64,000 nucleotides of DNA. Source: Chlorops oryzae (taxonomy: Eukaryota > Arthropoda > Insecta > Diptera > Chloropidae). A model generated the notes under the pieces. The model ran no database searches. It was given only the letters and a program-made list of their open reading frames with translations, and was not told where the DNA came from. Location of the stretch: NCBI GenBank assembly GCA_020466095.1, contig CM035807.1:21622985-21686984 (forward strand), written 5' to 3'. Below, piece by piece: positions 47,346-59,245 of this stretch; the first letter of the stretch is position 1; each line of letters opens with the position of its first letter. The position numbers and the translations under genes are program-made.

Positions 47346-47778
47346 TTTGTTTATAAGTTAAAAATAAAAATCAATGTTCGATATTATAATTCTTTGTACC
47401 GTTATGTTCAATTAGATGTCAAACAATTAATTTAATTAAGGTTAAAAATTCTCGCATAATTTCATAATTCATTAAGATATATATGTCACAGGAAAATGTA
47501 AAACTCAAAAATTTTCACTTTATGTTAAATACAAATTTTGTTAAACCCTAACTTATTAGTTAATTGTTAAGAAAGGGTTAGAAATAAAAAAAATCAATTC
47601 CTATTTAAATTCCTTTTTATTCAAGTATCATCGAAATGCCATTCATAAATATAAGCTGCTTTATTTCAAAGAAACTGTACACAATTTGTTTTTTGTTATG
47701 TTGTAATATTCAAAAGTGCCATCCATCTTTTCTTTTGCATTAACTTTACAAAAGTTTTAAAAATTGTAATCCTTCTGC

Positions 47779-47929
47779 CAGGGGCGGACTGGTTTACCGG
47801 GCAACCGGACAAATGCTCGGTGGGCCCCCAGTGCGCTGTGCTTTTTAGCTGTTGGGTTTGTTTTTCTAAGGTAACGGGGCCCCATTTTTCAAACGCCCGG
47901 TTTGGCCTTTGGCACCCAGTCCGCCCCTG
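47779..47929. mobile_element. hAT-like MITE (8-bp duplication)
   Basis: Ends CAGGGGCGGACTGG and CCAGTCCGCCCCTG are exact inverted copies. Flanking octamers CCTTCTGC (47771-47778) and CCTTCTAC (47930-47937) differ at one base, a slightly decayed 8-bp duplication. The CAGGGGCGGAC terminus is a widespread hAT type. G+C content is far above its surroundings. 151 bp, non-coding. Confidence 0.9.
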
Positions 47930-48209
47930 CCTTCTACTTTAAAATAAAATTGAAAATGTATTAAATTTTTGCATTATTTTAAAATATGTTAAACAGTTTT
48001 TTTGCCTATCAAAGTTTAGTTCAAGTAATCGAGATGTTGTCCAAGTACTGTTAGCATTTCAAATAATCGATTTTCAAATAATCGCTTTACAAATTCTCGT
48101 TAGAAAAATGAAAAGTGTACGGACTTTTGTGAACGAGGATGCAGAAAATTTAAGCTGTAGTCAGTCATGGTATAGCAAAGCAGAAGATCCGATATATTTA
48201 ATACATATT

Positions 48210-48432
48210 CGGGTATGTGATTGTTTTCCCTTTCCCGGGGGAAACGGAATTCAATTCTTAAATTGATAAAGATTGAGGGATAAATTGAATTATCTCGACA
48301 CTACGCTTAGGAAATGAATTTTCTGAATTAAATGGTTAAAATTTCCTCGCAATCTTGCTAAAGGAAATAAATCACATCAATTTGGGATTTGAATTACCAT
48401 TCCCTGGGAGAGGGAAAACAATCACATACCTG
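48210..48432. mobile_element. MITE with 22-bp inverted ends
   Basis: Ends CGGGTATGTGATTGTTTTCC and, reverse-complemented, CAGGTATGTGATTGTTTTCC are almost identical, continuing CCTTTCCC/CCTCTCCC. The interior contains AAATTGAATT-type mirrored words. No clear target duplication, so superfamily is unassigned. 223 bp. Confidence 0.75.
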
Positions 48433-48673
48433 ATTTTAAGAAAATGTTACCTGAACGCATAGCATAGCAGAAGGAGCTGTACGACGATAATTTGAATTCT
48501 ATGTCGTTTTAAGTTATGCTATAGTCTTTAGCCTTAAAGCAGGTTTGGTTTTTAGACAATTTTCGTTTTACTATGGAAAATGTTCCATTGCGCATTCCAT
48601 TTTCTCGGTAAATCTCCGATGTGTTGTCCTATCGAATTCCAAATTCCAAAACTGAGATATGTCTTTAATCGCT

Positions 48674-51600
48674 TCAAGAGCTATTCGAAGATGAGGAGTC
48701 GGAAGATCCCGATGAAGAACTCGACGACGACGATGAGGATGATGATGAGCTCGACGATGATCGCTTTCGATGCTTCGCTTTAGCTTTGGATTTCCTTTCG
48801 TTGATAATTTCATAGCTGGGCAATGTCGTATTTGATTCCGTTGAGCTTGTCGAACTTGTCTCTTCAATAACGGCTTCGACTCTTTTCGTTTTCCTAAAAT
48901 GGTTAAATTACTTTTACGAAAAAAAAAAAAAAAAATACCCAAATGCATGACAAACTTTTTCTCATTTTTTTCGGTTTTTTTATTGCGTTTGCATTTTTTC
49001 GAACTCTCCAAATCACTTGCTGAGCAACTTCGATCGCGTTTAGACTTCTTCTCATTTTTATCCTTCCGACGTTTATCCTTCTCATGTACGATTTTGGTTG
49101 AATACATATTTTGAGAGCTAGCTGTCGAGTATCCCGTGTCCTTACGTTTGCGTTTTTTATTTCTATTGGAATTTAATTAAATAAATTAACTAATTTGTGG
49201 TCTTTAATCTGGAATGAAAATTCTTTTTGAATGCTTACTTTTTATGCTTTTTCTTCGATGCTTCGATTTCATCTTCGAAATCTTTTATTCTGTAGAGAAA
49301 AAGAAAAATAGAAATTTTTAATCGACGTTCTGTTGATTGACCTAAAATTGGCACACTGGGCATTTTTGGGTTAAGGTTGTAGTACATATTATTATTATTA
49401 TTATTATTAATTACCTCTTAATTTTTCGCCTCATATCCGTGCTTCGTTCAGCCGAAATCATGTAGATATTATTAGCATCCTCAACACGGCGACGTGATTT
49501 GAATTGCCTTGCTTTTGCTGCTTTGGACTCGCGTCTGTTCTTCCAAAACTCCGCATTGACGACATACAGTCGATATAGCTGTAATACGATGACCAATGAG
49601 TTTTTACCTGAAAAAAAAATCCATTTTAATTTCAATATAAAAAGGGGGAAAAAAGAAATTGATTAAGGCTTACATGTAAAAAATACATTCATGTAGTTAA
49701 TGATATTGTATTGAAAAATGATCAGAAGACGAAACGTTAGAAACGGAGCGTCCTGTAAAATCACATTCAATACGATTCCCCACACGTCAATGCCACAGCA
49801 GCAATTATTACAGCAATGGGTCGTGCTGATGAAGAGAAAAATTTTGAGTTTTTTTTTTTTTTTCATTTCATTCGCTTTCTCTTTACTCAACTTACTCCTC
49901 AACTCGGCGCGAAGTGCTTCCACGTGGCCGTCGCGCACGCGTCGCCGATAGAACAATTGTAAACTGTAAAAGACTCCAGGACCATATTCCGAGTGTTAAA
50001 TAAACTAGAAAATTTATTTTAGCTATCGAATCGTCCTTATACGAATCGAAAAATTCTATAATGTCAGCAGCAGTTCCTGTTTTTTTTTTGTTTTTTTTTT
50101 TTGTTTCCGAAATAGAAAGAAATCCTTTAAAGCATATATTTGAAAGAAATGAATAACTCCTCACCAATATAAACCAAAAGTAACTGGCTTAATTGATCGC
50201 GGGTCAGGTCGCCTTTGGGCAGCAGCCAGCGTCCCACGATCAGTATAAGCATTAAAAACTGTTCGATCAATGTTGTCCATGTGTCTGTTGTGAGCGTGGA
50301 CAAATTGTCACCAAAAATATCATCTAACTTTTCCAATGGAGAGTTATCCGTTCGATTGACCGAGTAATTTTTACCCGATAAACGTCGTTCGACTTTATCG
50401 AGCTCAAGTAGCCATATTGCTGGCACAATCGAGCCAAGGTATAGGAACACAGATGGGCAAAACCTTCATGAAAAAGATAAAAATTATATTTATTTCATGG
50501 ATGGATGGTAATGGTAAACAAATTACAAATATGTTCTATAACTAAGGTAACTGACCCAAATAAGGCAATGCTAACGGTTTTTGCCACAGAAGCGAAAATT
50601 GGGTAAACTTAGAGAGAGTTTGGATCTTAATCGCTTTTGTTTAACCTTTTCTTTATCCGAAAATGTAAAAAAAAGTACAAAAAATAATATTATTAAAACT
50701 CAAGGTTGTATATTCAAATGCAGGTACAATAGGGCTGCTCTTAATTCCCGAAATGGAATTTCAATCGGTCTCAGGGTCCAGAAGTGTTCCATTGGACATG
50801 GAGGAGAAACGTGAGAAATTTGGAAGCAATCGGATAACGGGAACCCGTGGCAGTTTTCAATTGAAGTTTGGGAAATTGGCAAAAATAGAGAGGAAACGGC
50901 CGTTAACTCCCCACAAGGCGCCTCTACGGATATATAATGTATGGCCAACCCCCATTATTTTTTTACTTCGAACATTTTTTCTCAACAAACCTACCCCCTA
51001 TCTCTCCTCCTTAAGGGGGCTCCCATACAAAAATAATTTTTTAAAAACTTTTCCCCCATCTTCCTAACTAGCCCCAGAGTGCCCCTAGAGGAGTCAAATG
51101 TATCACCGACCCCCCTTAACTTTGTCCCCCTAACATTTTTGCGGCACAAAGTGACTCCTATCTCTCCTCCTAAGTGGGGCCCCCATATAAAACTAACTTA
51201 ATTTTATCAAAATTTAATGAAAACTGGCCGTCACTACAGTCGAACCTGTCCTAGAGAGATGATATGTATGACCGACCCCCCACTATTTTTTTACCCTCAA
51301 ACATTTTGTTCAAACACACCTACCCTCTATCTCCCCTCCTAAGGGGGTCCCCCATACAAAATTACCTTAATTTTATCAAAATTTCATACAAAAGGCCGTC
51401 ACTACAGTCAAACCCGTCCTAGTGGGATGAAATGTATGACCGACCCCCACTGTTTTTTTACCCCAAACATTTTCTTCCAACACACCTACCTTCTATCTCC
51501 CCTCCTAAGGGGGCCCCCATACAAAATGACACTTAAATTAAAAAAAAAATGCCTCACGAACTTCAATCTATAATATAGATGCCGTAGGAACAAGAACGAG

Positions 51601-54600
51601 CATGTTCAGCATGCATATTCGAAAAATTTACAAAATTACCTTTTAAACGAGCCTAATATGAAGAATATTGAATTAGTTTTTTGGTGTGTTTTAATAATAT
51701 GATATATTTTATTACCTTTTTTTTTAAACTGAATTTGGGTTCCATCCCCTAACTGGCCAAATAATGACCCTAGTAGAAAAAAAATAAATTTTCCAGTCAA
51801 ATGCCGCAAAACCTCAATCTATGACGAGTTTTTTGGGACTATAACCATTAAAATCGGTTAGTGGTTTCTATTAATAAAATTAATTCAAAACAAATATTTT
51901 TGAAACGCATTATTCACTGTTTTTACGTTCGTTACGGCGTAACGGCCTTTTGTAAGAAATTTTGATAAAATTAAGTTAGTTTATATGGGGCCCCACTTAG
52001 GAGGAGAGATAGGAGTCACTTTGTGCCGCAAAAATGTTAGGGGGACAAAGTTAAGGGTGGTCGGTCATACATTTGACTCCTGTAGGGGCACTCTGGGGCT
52101 AGTTAGGAAGATGGGGGGAAAAGTTTTTAAAAAATTATTTTTGTATGGAGCCCCCTTAAGGAGGGAGATAGGGGTAGGTTTGTTCAGAAAAAATGTTCGG
52201 AGTAAAAAAAATAATGGGGGTTGGCCATACATTATATATCCGTAGGGGCGCCTTGTGGGGAGTTAAGGGCCGTTTCCTCTCTATTTTTGCCAATTTCCCA
52301 AACTTCAATTGAAAACTGCCACGGGTTCCCGTTATCCGATTGCCTCCAAAATTTCTCACGTTTCTCCTCCATGTCCAATGGAACACTTCTGGACCCTGAG
52401 ACCGATCAGAAACTCGCTACAAAATTTCTCCATAGAGTTAAGAGCAGCCCTAAGGTACAAGGTTTTATCGATAATAATTTTCATATATTCATCATAATTC
52501 CACTTCTAATGTATTCAGCATATATAACTATATATGTCACTCAGGAGCCGTTTCCACTTTGGCTCTTTTCAACACGGTCTTGGGTACCCACCATGGTCTT
52601 GGGTACCCACCAAAATGAGCATTTTTCACTTAGGTACTCACCAAAAGTATTTCTCTCTCGCTCTTTTTTTGCCTGCCGAGTAACATCTCTTTCTAACTGG
52701 CGCGAATTGTCCCGCCCAAAATCTATGAGAGTGACATATGGGCATTTCCAGGTAATCGTACGCGGAATTCGTACGCAAATAGAGTTGAATAGATGTTACA
52801 AACATTGGAGTGACTCCAAGAAAATGGTGTCGATATGTTCCACTCAGAGAGTTTATAATTTGAAAAAAAAAATTAAGTAGATTTGAAATGTTTGAGTCGG
52901 AAAAATCGAGCGAAATAGGGCTATATCGTACGTGACCAAAAACGGAAGTACAGTAGAATCTCGCAAAAGTTACCGCTCGAATTAGTTAAACGCTTGGTTA
53001 AGTTAATCGAATTTCAGCGCCCCGTGCGTTCTAAAAAGTTAATTTTGGCGTTAACTTTTCTGAGCGTAATTTTTTTTCTTTTCCTTTTTTTTCCTTAAAA
53101 TCAACCCTATTTCATGTGTATTACGTGGAATAGCGAAGAAAAACAAAAGAAGACAACGCAAATCATAACGGTAGCACTTAAAAGTGACAAATTCGATCGA
53201 AGCGTGCAACCTTATTTTGAAATAGGAGTTGTGCGCGAGTAGATCTTGTGTATGTAAAATAAATATAAATATGGTTTAAATCAAAAGATTTAAATAGAAT
53301 AAGCATGTTATGATTGCAAAAATATATTTTTATGCATGTAGTCCCTATTTCTTTAATTTTTTTCGATTTTGAAAAACATTTGGAAAAGTTAATAATTCGG
53401 AAAAGTTGATTACCCCTGGGACAAATCGATTAACTTTTGCGAGATTCTACTGTACTTTTGAGGTACTTGTAAAAATGTGCAAAACTCTGCGAATTAATGG
53501 AGTTTATTTTTTTGTTTCTAATTTCTTGCACTTAGTGAAACATTTCTCCTTTTAAATTCGTTATGTTTAAATTTAAAAAATCTTTAATTGATTTTATAGG
53601 GAACAAAGTTCATATATCTTACGTGACATATCGTACGTGACATAATTTCCCCCATTAATGACCAATAAAAAATATTTTTTCGATTCAAAAAACAATATAT
53701 TTATAACAAACAAAGACAGTCCCGTATAAATTTATTGTTTTTACGGAATTATTCGGCGTTAAGTTTTCGCTGCCACCCAACCCTGTCATATACTTAATTA
53801 ACTCTTATTTTTCCCTTGAATGAATACCCAGCTCATTTGTTGCTCATTCTAAGCTCATCTCTTGTTGCCTCGTAATGAATTTTAGACATATGATAAAAAA
53901 AAAAAAAAAAAAATTTCAATTGGGCTCTCAACAAAATCGTACCATTTTTAGTACTTACGATATCGTGCGTGACCAACTTGCTTGGCTTATAAATTTTTTG
54001 TTTTACGAAAATAAAAAATTTTTTTTAAAATCTATTATTTGCCCGATGGCCTTGATTTGGAAATTAATTTTCGTTCACCTGCGACCGACAAATAACAAAT
54101 GAGGAAGAAAAACAATGTTTTTGGTCATCGTACGTGACATTAGAATAGCATCCAAGGAAAATAAAAAAAACACCGCTAATCGAACTCCTTATTTTCTCTT
54201 TGCTCATGAATCTACTTAATTGTTGTTGTAACAATAATTTGAGAGTAGAAATTGCAATGTTACAAATAGCTAAAGTGAGTCGTTTGAAGAGAGGAAGTAG
54301 TTGATCAAAACTGCTTAAAATGAATCAACGAGACAATTGACTTTAAGCCGTTATTTTTTTTCTTTCAAATTTTAATTGGCTGGAAATGCTTCCAGATAAT
54401 TAAATTTTTGTATTTTTGCCTTCCATAGCCAGTGTTGGAAAAAAATTTCGAGCACTTTTATTTTTTCAGTCGTGGTTGACATATTCATGGAAATGCCCAT
54501 ATATAGTAATATATGATAATTTTTTAACTTGCTGTCCATTGCAGTGAAAGGCTTTCTTTCTCATTGTTTTTAACTGCTTGGTATGTTGTAAGGTCCATTT

Positions 54601-56792
54601 GGGGCCTCCAAAAAATTTTTTTTTTAAGAATCAGTTGCAAGGTGGCTATTGTGGGCCTTATTAAGACCACTCAATATAATTTCTTCCGCAACGTTTTATT
54701 CGGACTGCAACAAAGCCAGGGTTTTGCTCCCAACCTTTTTATTTTGAATAAAGTCCGATTTTTGGTATGGGCATCAAATCTTTACAAAATTATCAACAAC
54801 TTTTAGAAAAGCGTTGTTCTTCTTCTCACTCAAATTTAGATCAAGCACGTTGTTTTCACTTCTGTTGACTTTGTTGGGCGATTACTATTCACCCAGCTAA
54901 GTAATCGACGCACTTTTTTTTTTTTTGATTTGTGAAGTAAATATAAACGCTTTAGAACATGCCAAAAATCATTATGCTGGGAGTGCTAGAATTAAGTTTT
55001 CTGAAAATCGGGCCTTATAAAGGCGTTGGCCTTATTTGGCTGAACCACCTTATTTAAGGGGAAAATGCAAAAAATCCCCTTGGAGCCAAAAACTTTGAAC
55101 CGCCATATCTCGCGAAGGGTAGTCAATTTGGCAAAACGAAAAACGTAGTTTTTCTAGGCTTGGTAAGTACTTTTAGGAACGTTGCACTGAGTACCCCAGC
55201 CGGAAAATTCACTACTTCTGCAGTACTTCCGAAGTGGTGAAAATTCATACTGCGACTACTCGCATTACTAACCCTTATTTCTAATGAAATTTGTTAGGAG
55301 ATGGCCGCTATTTTCAGTACTTCAAAATTCATGTGTTAAAGGAGTTTATGACCCTAATTCGCATGAAAACTTCATTTGAGAAAAGAGCACATGCTAGCTG
55401 GCTGAAATGGATTCAACGTGCATGATATTTTCATTTGAAAATAGAGTATATGATCCTAATACAAATGAAAATTTCATTTGAAAAAAGTAAACGCTACTGG
55501 GATCTCGGAGGGAAAGAAACAGAAATATTTTTTATATTTAAATTTTTAAATTTTGTATTTCCATTTCGGCTGAAAACACTTCATTGGATATGTTATAACG
55601 GTAGCTCATAACATAAAACGTTACTGATTCTATCACAATTGTTTAGTTTTAAATGCATTCAATGAAAAGCATAAGTGAATTGAACTTGCTCAAAAAAATG
55701 TTTAAATCATAGCAGACATTTTGAAAATATGCAAAACACTGTTTTCATGAAAATTGCATAAGATCTTCATTGAAAAAAGGAGTAATCAACCATATTTCAA
55801 ATGAAAATTTCGTTTGAAGAAGGATCTCTTGTAACGAGCTCTTGCTTCCATGAAAATTTCACTAGAAAATCATTCGAAACAGCACCAATTGGTCTCTTTA
55901 CAAATGAATTCTTCAATACTTCTGCATCGATGATTTTGTCACGCATGCGATAAAATCCGACTGGGGTTATTATACCCACCCTTTTATGCTCAGTGGAGTA
56001 GCGAGACATTTCGGCACATTGCAGGAAATGCCGCCCCTCCAACCGGCCTCAATAAAAATACCCTAATAAAAATTGAAATATGATTTGGCACCCGGGGTGG
56101 TCGCCCCTCTCGCTTCGCTACTGTTAGTGCTTAATCCAGAAAAATTGGGTCATTTTTGAACATCACTTGAAGCTGAAAGTCTTTTAAAATTTCAAAATTC
56201 AATTTGAAAAATTTTTTTTTTGTCGCATTAGCCTATAGAATAAATAATTCTCAAGAAGGAATTAAAAATTAACAATTGAACAAAAAATTCGAATAACTCT
56301 TCAGTAAATTAAACGAGAAATAAATAAATTTTTCAATAAAAATTTCGTCCTGAGAGCGTTTTTTTTTTTTGTTTTAGTTGAAAATCAAAATTGAGAATAT
56401 TACGTCAGCGAATTGTTTACATTGCGAAAATTGTCTGAGCACGTTCAATGGGTGAATCATACTCTACCGTGCGACTATCTCCCCTTAAACGATTATTTTC
56501 TATAATATCTTTTAACATTTTCGATATTTTTTTATATTTTTTTTAAAATAATTTTTTGAGAATTTTTAAGAAAGTTGAATTGTGTTTTTTTTTTTTACCA
56601 GCGCCATTCCTGTGTTTTCTTGATCATCAAAGTGAAGATTCCCTCTAGCAAGAGCACAATCAATGGACCACATAATCCCCAGTAAATAATGTCATTCTTA
56701 TTTTCCGTCACTTGCCAAACTGCTAAAATACTATGTGCTCCAAATATTAAACGCGTAAGGATCGCTTTTATCGTCGATATGATTTTCGCCAT
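48674..56792 (-). CDS. TMEM26-family multipass membrane protein with a charged tail
   Basis: Eight minus-strand exons: 56599-56792, 50165-50463, 49896-50076, 49674-49825, 49415-49607, 49239-49289, 48956-49162 and 48674-48893, about 498 residues. The start MAKIISTIKAILTRLIFGAH is followed by SILAVWQVTENKNDIIYW, a hydrophobic segment, then WRWFCPSVFLYLGSIVPAIW, VYIGTAADIIEFFDSYKDD, ILQDAPFLTFRLLIIFQYNI and FFTCKNSLVIVLQLYRLYVV. This pattern of about eight hydrophobic segments matches TMEM26. After the last one the protein has a long Lys/Arg tail ending in a serine run, longer than vertebrate TMEM26. Function of the family is poorly known. Intron 1 is 6.1 kb and transposon-filled. The donor after exon 7 (GTTTGT) is inferred because it keeps the Ser-rich frame; the alternative GTATTT donor gives a different tail. 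Confidence 0.8.
50730..52452. mobile_element. hAT-like element with 0.5 kb inverted arms (8-bp duplication)
   Basis: AGGTACAA lies at 50722-50729 and 52453-52460. The ends are an exact 15-bp inverted pair, TAGGGCTGCTCTTAA, and the inverted similarity continues for about 500 bp on each side (50730-51225 against 51960-52452). Between the arms are degenerate tandem units of roughly 140-160 bp, each containing TATCTCTCCTCCTAAG followed by GGGGCCCCCATA-type words. An 8-bp duplication with TAGGG ends fits hAT. 1,723 bp. Mirror-image open frames at 50700-51067 and 52156-52386 are arm shadows. Confidence 0.9.
52562..52606. repeat. Short tandem duplication
   Basis: GGTCTTGGGTACCCACCA occurs twice head to tail. 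A recent local slippage-type duplication in intron DNA. Confidence 0.8.
52736..54502. mobile_element. 1.77 kb inverted-repeat element with repeated CGTACGTGAC motif
   Basis: Ends ATATGGGCATTTCCA (52736-52750) and TGGAAATGCCCATAT (54488-54502) are exact inverted copies. Inside, TCGTACGTGAC or close variants occur in the same orientation near 52926, 53617, 53631, 53963 and 54128, with two TCGTACGC half-forms near 52756 and 52769. A 502-bp pogo-like MITE is inserted at 52951. No transposase frame is seen. Target duplication unclear (TA/AT flanks). Family not recognised. Confidence 0.7.
52951..53452. mobile_element. Pogo-like MITE nested in a larger element
   Basis: TA on both sides (52949-52950, 53453-53454). 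Ends CAGTAGAATCTCGCAAAAGT and ACTTTTGCGAGATTCTACTG are exact inverted copies, and TTAACTTTTC/GAAAAGTTAA-type words recur subterminally. CAGT ends with TA duplication fit pogo. 502 bp, non-coding. Confidence 0.9.
54503..55990. other. TMEM26-like intron DNA with recurring ATGAAAATTTCATTTG
   Basis: The phrase ATGAAAATTTCATTTG, itself a near-palindrome, recurs near 55365, 55420, 55465 and 55800 in degenerate form. No exon, gene or element ends could be defined. The rest is AT-rich intron. Confidence 0.45.
55991..56123. mobile_element. hAT-like MITE
   Basis: Ends CAGTGGAGTAGCGAG and, reverse-complemented, CAGTAGCGAAGCGAG are imperfect inverted copies. Flanking octamers TTTATGCT and TTAGTGCT match at six of eight positions. 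Interior GGCACCCGGGGTGGTCGCCC is typical of the widespread CAGTGGCGTAGCG hAT MITE class. 133 bp. Confidence 0.7.
56124..56598. other. TMEM26-like intron, remaining 3' end of intron 1 region
   Basis: AT-rich with poly-T; nothing else recognised before the first coding exon. Confidence 0.4.
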
Positions 56793-57266
56793 GATCTCAT
56801 AATGCACGATAGTGATAACGTCACTATGGAAACGGCTTTTCCAAAGAAAAATTGTACACCTCAATGCATTGCAAATGCATTGACAAGTTCAAAGGAAATG
56901 AAAAACCAAAAAACCAAATCCTGCGAACACCACGAAACGTTCGTTAGAAAGGACAAACCGCAACTGAAGTTCAAAATGCGTTAATACCAAATTGAATGTT
57001 CAACGATTTTGTGATTGATTTTTTTTTTTTTAAAGCCCCTTTTTGTGAGATTGAAGACACAATTGTGTGCTCTACTCGGTAATTAATCGTAGAGTAATCG
57101 GTAGCAGATTAAATGCTGTAATGTGTAAAAAAGAAACAGACTACTGATGGTATATTGAAGGCCAAAGATGACTTGGATTGCCATGAATGATCTTTATTTG
57201 AATAAAAATCCTCAGAGTTCGAGAAAAGATCGAACGATATTTTTCAAATCAATATCTTTGAATGGA

Positions 57267-57533
57267 TTATTCTCTATCCACTTGATGGGTCCTCGAGTAT
57301 TCGATGTAAGGGAACGAAAGATGTTGAGACATTATTAAAGACTCTGCAAATGTAATTTCTTTGGAAAAATCCATTTCTTCAAATATTCTTTCATTCCTTT
57401 GAAGCGAGTACTTTCCATTAGATGAAATCACTAGATTGCCGACTCTTTTGGTGAACTGGTTCCGAATCGTTAGCACATTAAAAACCCAGCGTGCACATTT
57501 TAAGTACAAATTGTCTTTGGACGCCGTAAACAT
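57267..57533 (-). CDS. Possible small uncharacterised protein, 88 residues
   Basis: A minus-strand frame starting MFTASKDNLYLKCARWVFNV with even amino-acid composition (Arg, Glu, Ser, Ile mixed; no low complexity), unlike the repeat-driven frames elsewhere. It lies 475 bp upstream of the TMEM26-like start on the same strand, so it could also be an upstream exon of a neighbouring transcript. No domain, signal peptide or membrane segment is recognised, and no family is claimed. Confidence 0.3.
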   Translation of the reverse strand: MFTASKDNLYLKCARWVFNVLTIRNQFTKRVGNLVISSNGKYSLQRNERIFEEMDFSKEITFAESLIMSQHLSFPYIEYSRTHQVDRE

Positions 57534-58289
57534 GATAGCCCCACCTGTTTAGCTGCCCAACCGAGAACGTATCCATTGCTCTTTCAAACACACACACACA
57601 CACACAGAGATACATACACAGGACACACAAGACAGGACATTCTTAATAGTGTACACAGTACGATGACTTTCCATTTCGTTATTTCGCTAAATCAGGGAAC
57701 TTCCAATCGTAAAGGCAAAGCAAACAAAGCACGAGATATCCACCTAATATCCTTGGCCATCAAAACGTTTTAACACATTTTTTACACTCCCACACCGTAA
57801 AAGATTCATTGGCTCATCATTGGTTTTCTTACCGTTGATTGCTATTAATTGTTTTTGAACGTTACGATGATTTGACTGATAGACTATGCTTCGCGCGGCT
57901 CCACTGGGTCAACAGTCAATGAATTTTTCGTTGAGGTCAATGTAAGATATATATTTTGTCTTTTTTTTTTTTTTTGTAATAAATGCATTATAAATTAATA
58001 AAAAAAAGAGCGTTAATGCCATTCGGCTATTTAGTTTTTTTGATTTTTTCCAATATTTATTTTTTTTTTTTTTTGTTCATCGCAATCGCAATGTTAACTC
58101 TACATGTTTTTATGTTAACTGAATGTTATCCACAAGATTTTTCTGTTATCTTGACCAGGAGCGTATGCAGGGAGTGGTCTTGGAGACACGAGGACCCTCC
58201 GAAAAGGTAGCAATCACAAAAGAACACACTTAAATTATCACAGTATATATTTTTGGTATTTTCTATACCTTTCCATGATATTAACTGTA
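57534..58289. other. Intergenic DNA with short (CA)n
   Basis: A (CA)n run lies at about 57590-57605. Otherwise AT-rich DNA with poly-T tracts near 57961 and 58062. No gene recognised. Confidence 0.45.
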
Positions 58290-58685
58290 AAGCCTGAAAT
58301 CCACTATAGAGTTTTTTACGTAGAGAAATGTGTGTAGAGTGTAGAGAATGTACCTTTGTTGTATACACTGAAGACCGTCTCTACAATTCTGCAGCTCCAC
58401 ATAGAGCTGCCGTCGACATATTTAGAGTAGAGCTCTTCCATGTGCTCCATGGCTATTACACTGCAAAAGAATGTTTTCTCTACGACTCTACATTAGAGAA
58501 AAATTACTTTGGCAGTGTATAGTCGTGGAGCACATAGTAAAGCTCTACTCGAAATATGTCGACGGCAGCTCTACGTAGAGCTTTAGAATTGCAGAGACGG
58601 TCTTCAGTGTATACAACAAAGGTACATTCTCTACACTCTACACACATTTCTCTACGTAAAAAACTCTATAGTGGATTTCAGGCTT
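58290..58685. mobile_element. Near-perfect 396-bp palindrome (foldback MITE)
   Basis: The two arms of about 185 bp are almost exact inverted copies: AAGCCTGAAATCCACTATAG at the left is mirrored by CTATAGTGGATTTCAGGCTT at the right, and TATACACTGAAGACCGTCTC by GAGACGGTCTTCAGTGTATA. Only about 40 bp at the centre is unpaired. High arm identity implies recent insertion or gene conversion. No target duplication could be fixed. The RNA would form a long hairpin. Confidence 0.9.
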
Positions 58686-59190
58686 AAGATTAATTAGTAC
58701 TGTTGACGCAGTCAGTAGAGAAAGAGTATAGATTCACTATTTGCATTTCCCTGCAGGGAACAGTTCGTAATATAGGAGAACCACCTTCATGATATTAAAA
58801 ACTAAAATTAAAAATTAATTTAATTAAAATTAACTTTTGTCGACGCAAATGTTTTAAGTAAAACCTTGCGTCTAAAATGAATTCCTTAGCACGAGTAGCT
58901 AACGTAGGTCAGTGTTGGAAGACATTGAACCTCTTGCGCATAGCGAAGTGCATAGCAGTCGCTTTCATTTTGATGACTCGTCAGCTCGTGCCCTTCATTT
59001 TGTTCACTTGATCGCCTGTGTCTATTGTTGTTGTCGTTCCGTTTGCCCTTCCCAAAGTTTTGGCTCTCAGGTTTCATTCATCGCCTTTTGGAGTTGTCGA
59101 TCGTTGGCTTAGGCTGATTGCATATACGGTTGCCGTTGTGTGCTTTTATTTATGCTGAATCTTAGCACTTGTGTTTGTTATTGTTCTCTT

Positions 59191-59245
59191 CAGTGCGTAG
59201 CGCCCGGGGTGGTTTCCCCCTTCTTCCCCCTTCACTAAGCTACTG
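59191..59245. mobile_element. Short hAT MITE remnant
   Basis: CAGTGCGTAGCGCCCGGGGTGG at the left and a diverged CACTAAGCTACTG at the right give a 55-bp element of the same type as 55991-56123, mostly deleted inside. Flanking octamers match only partly. Confidence 0.4.

Larger units (their letters stand above)
47346..48673. other. Convergent region between the Rad60-like and TMEM26-like genes
   Basis: About 1.3 kb between stop codons, holding two MITEs (47779-47929 and 48210-48432) and AT-rich DNA with AATAAA motifs near 47362 and 47583. No further gene is seen. Confidence 0.55.

Noticed and set aside
52221..52880. 219-codon frame on the plus strand
   Set aside because: It runs across the right arm of the hAT-like element into unrelated intron DNA; no domain and a mirrored partner in the left arm.
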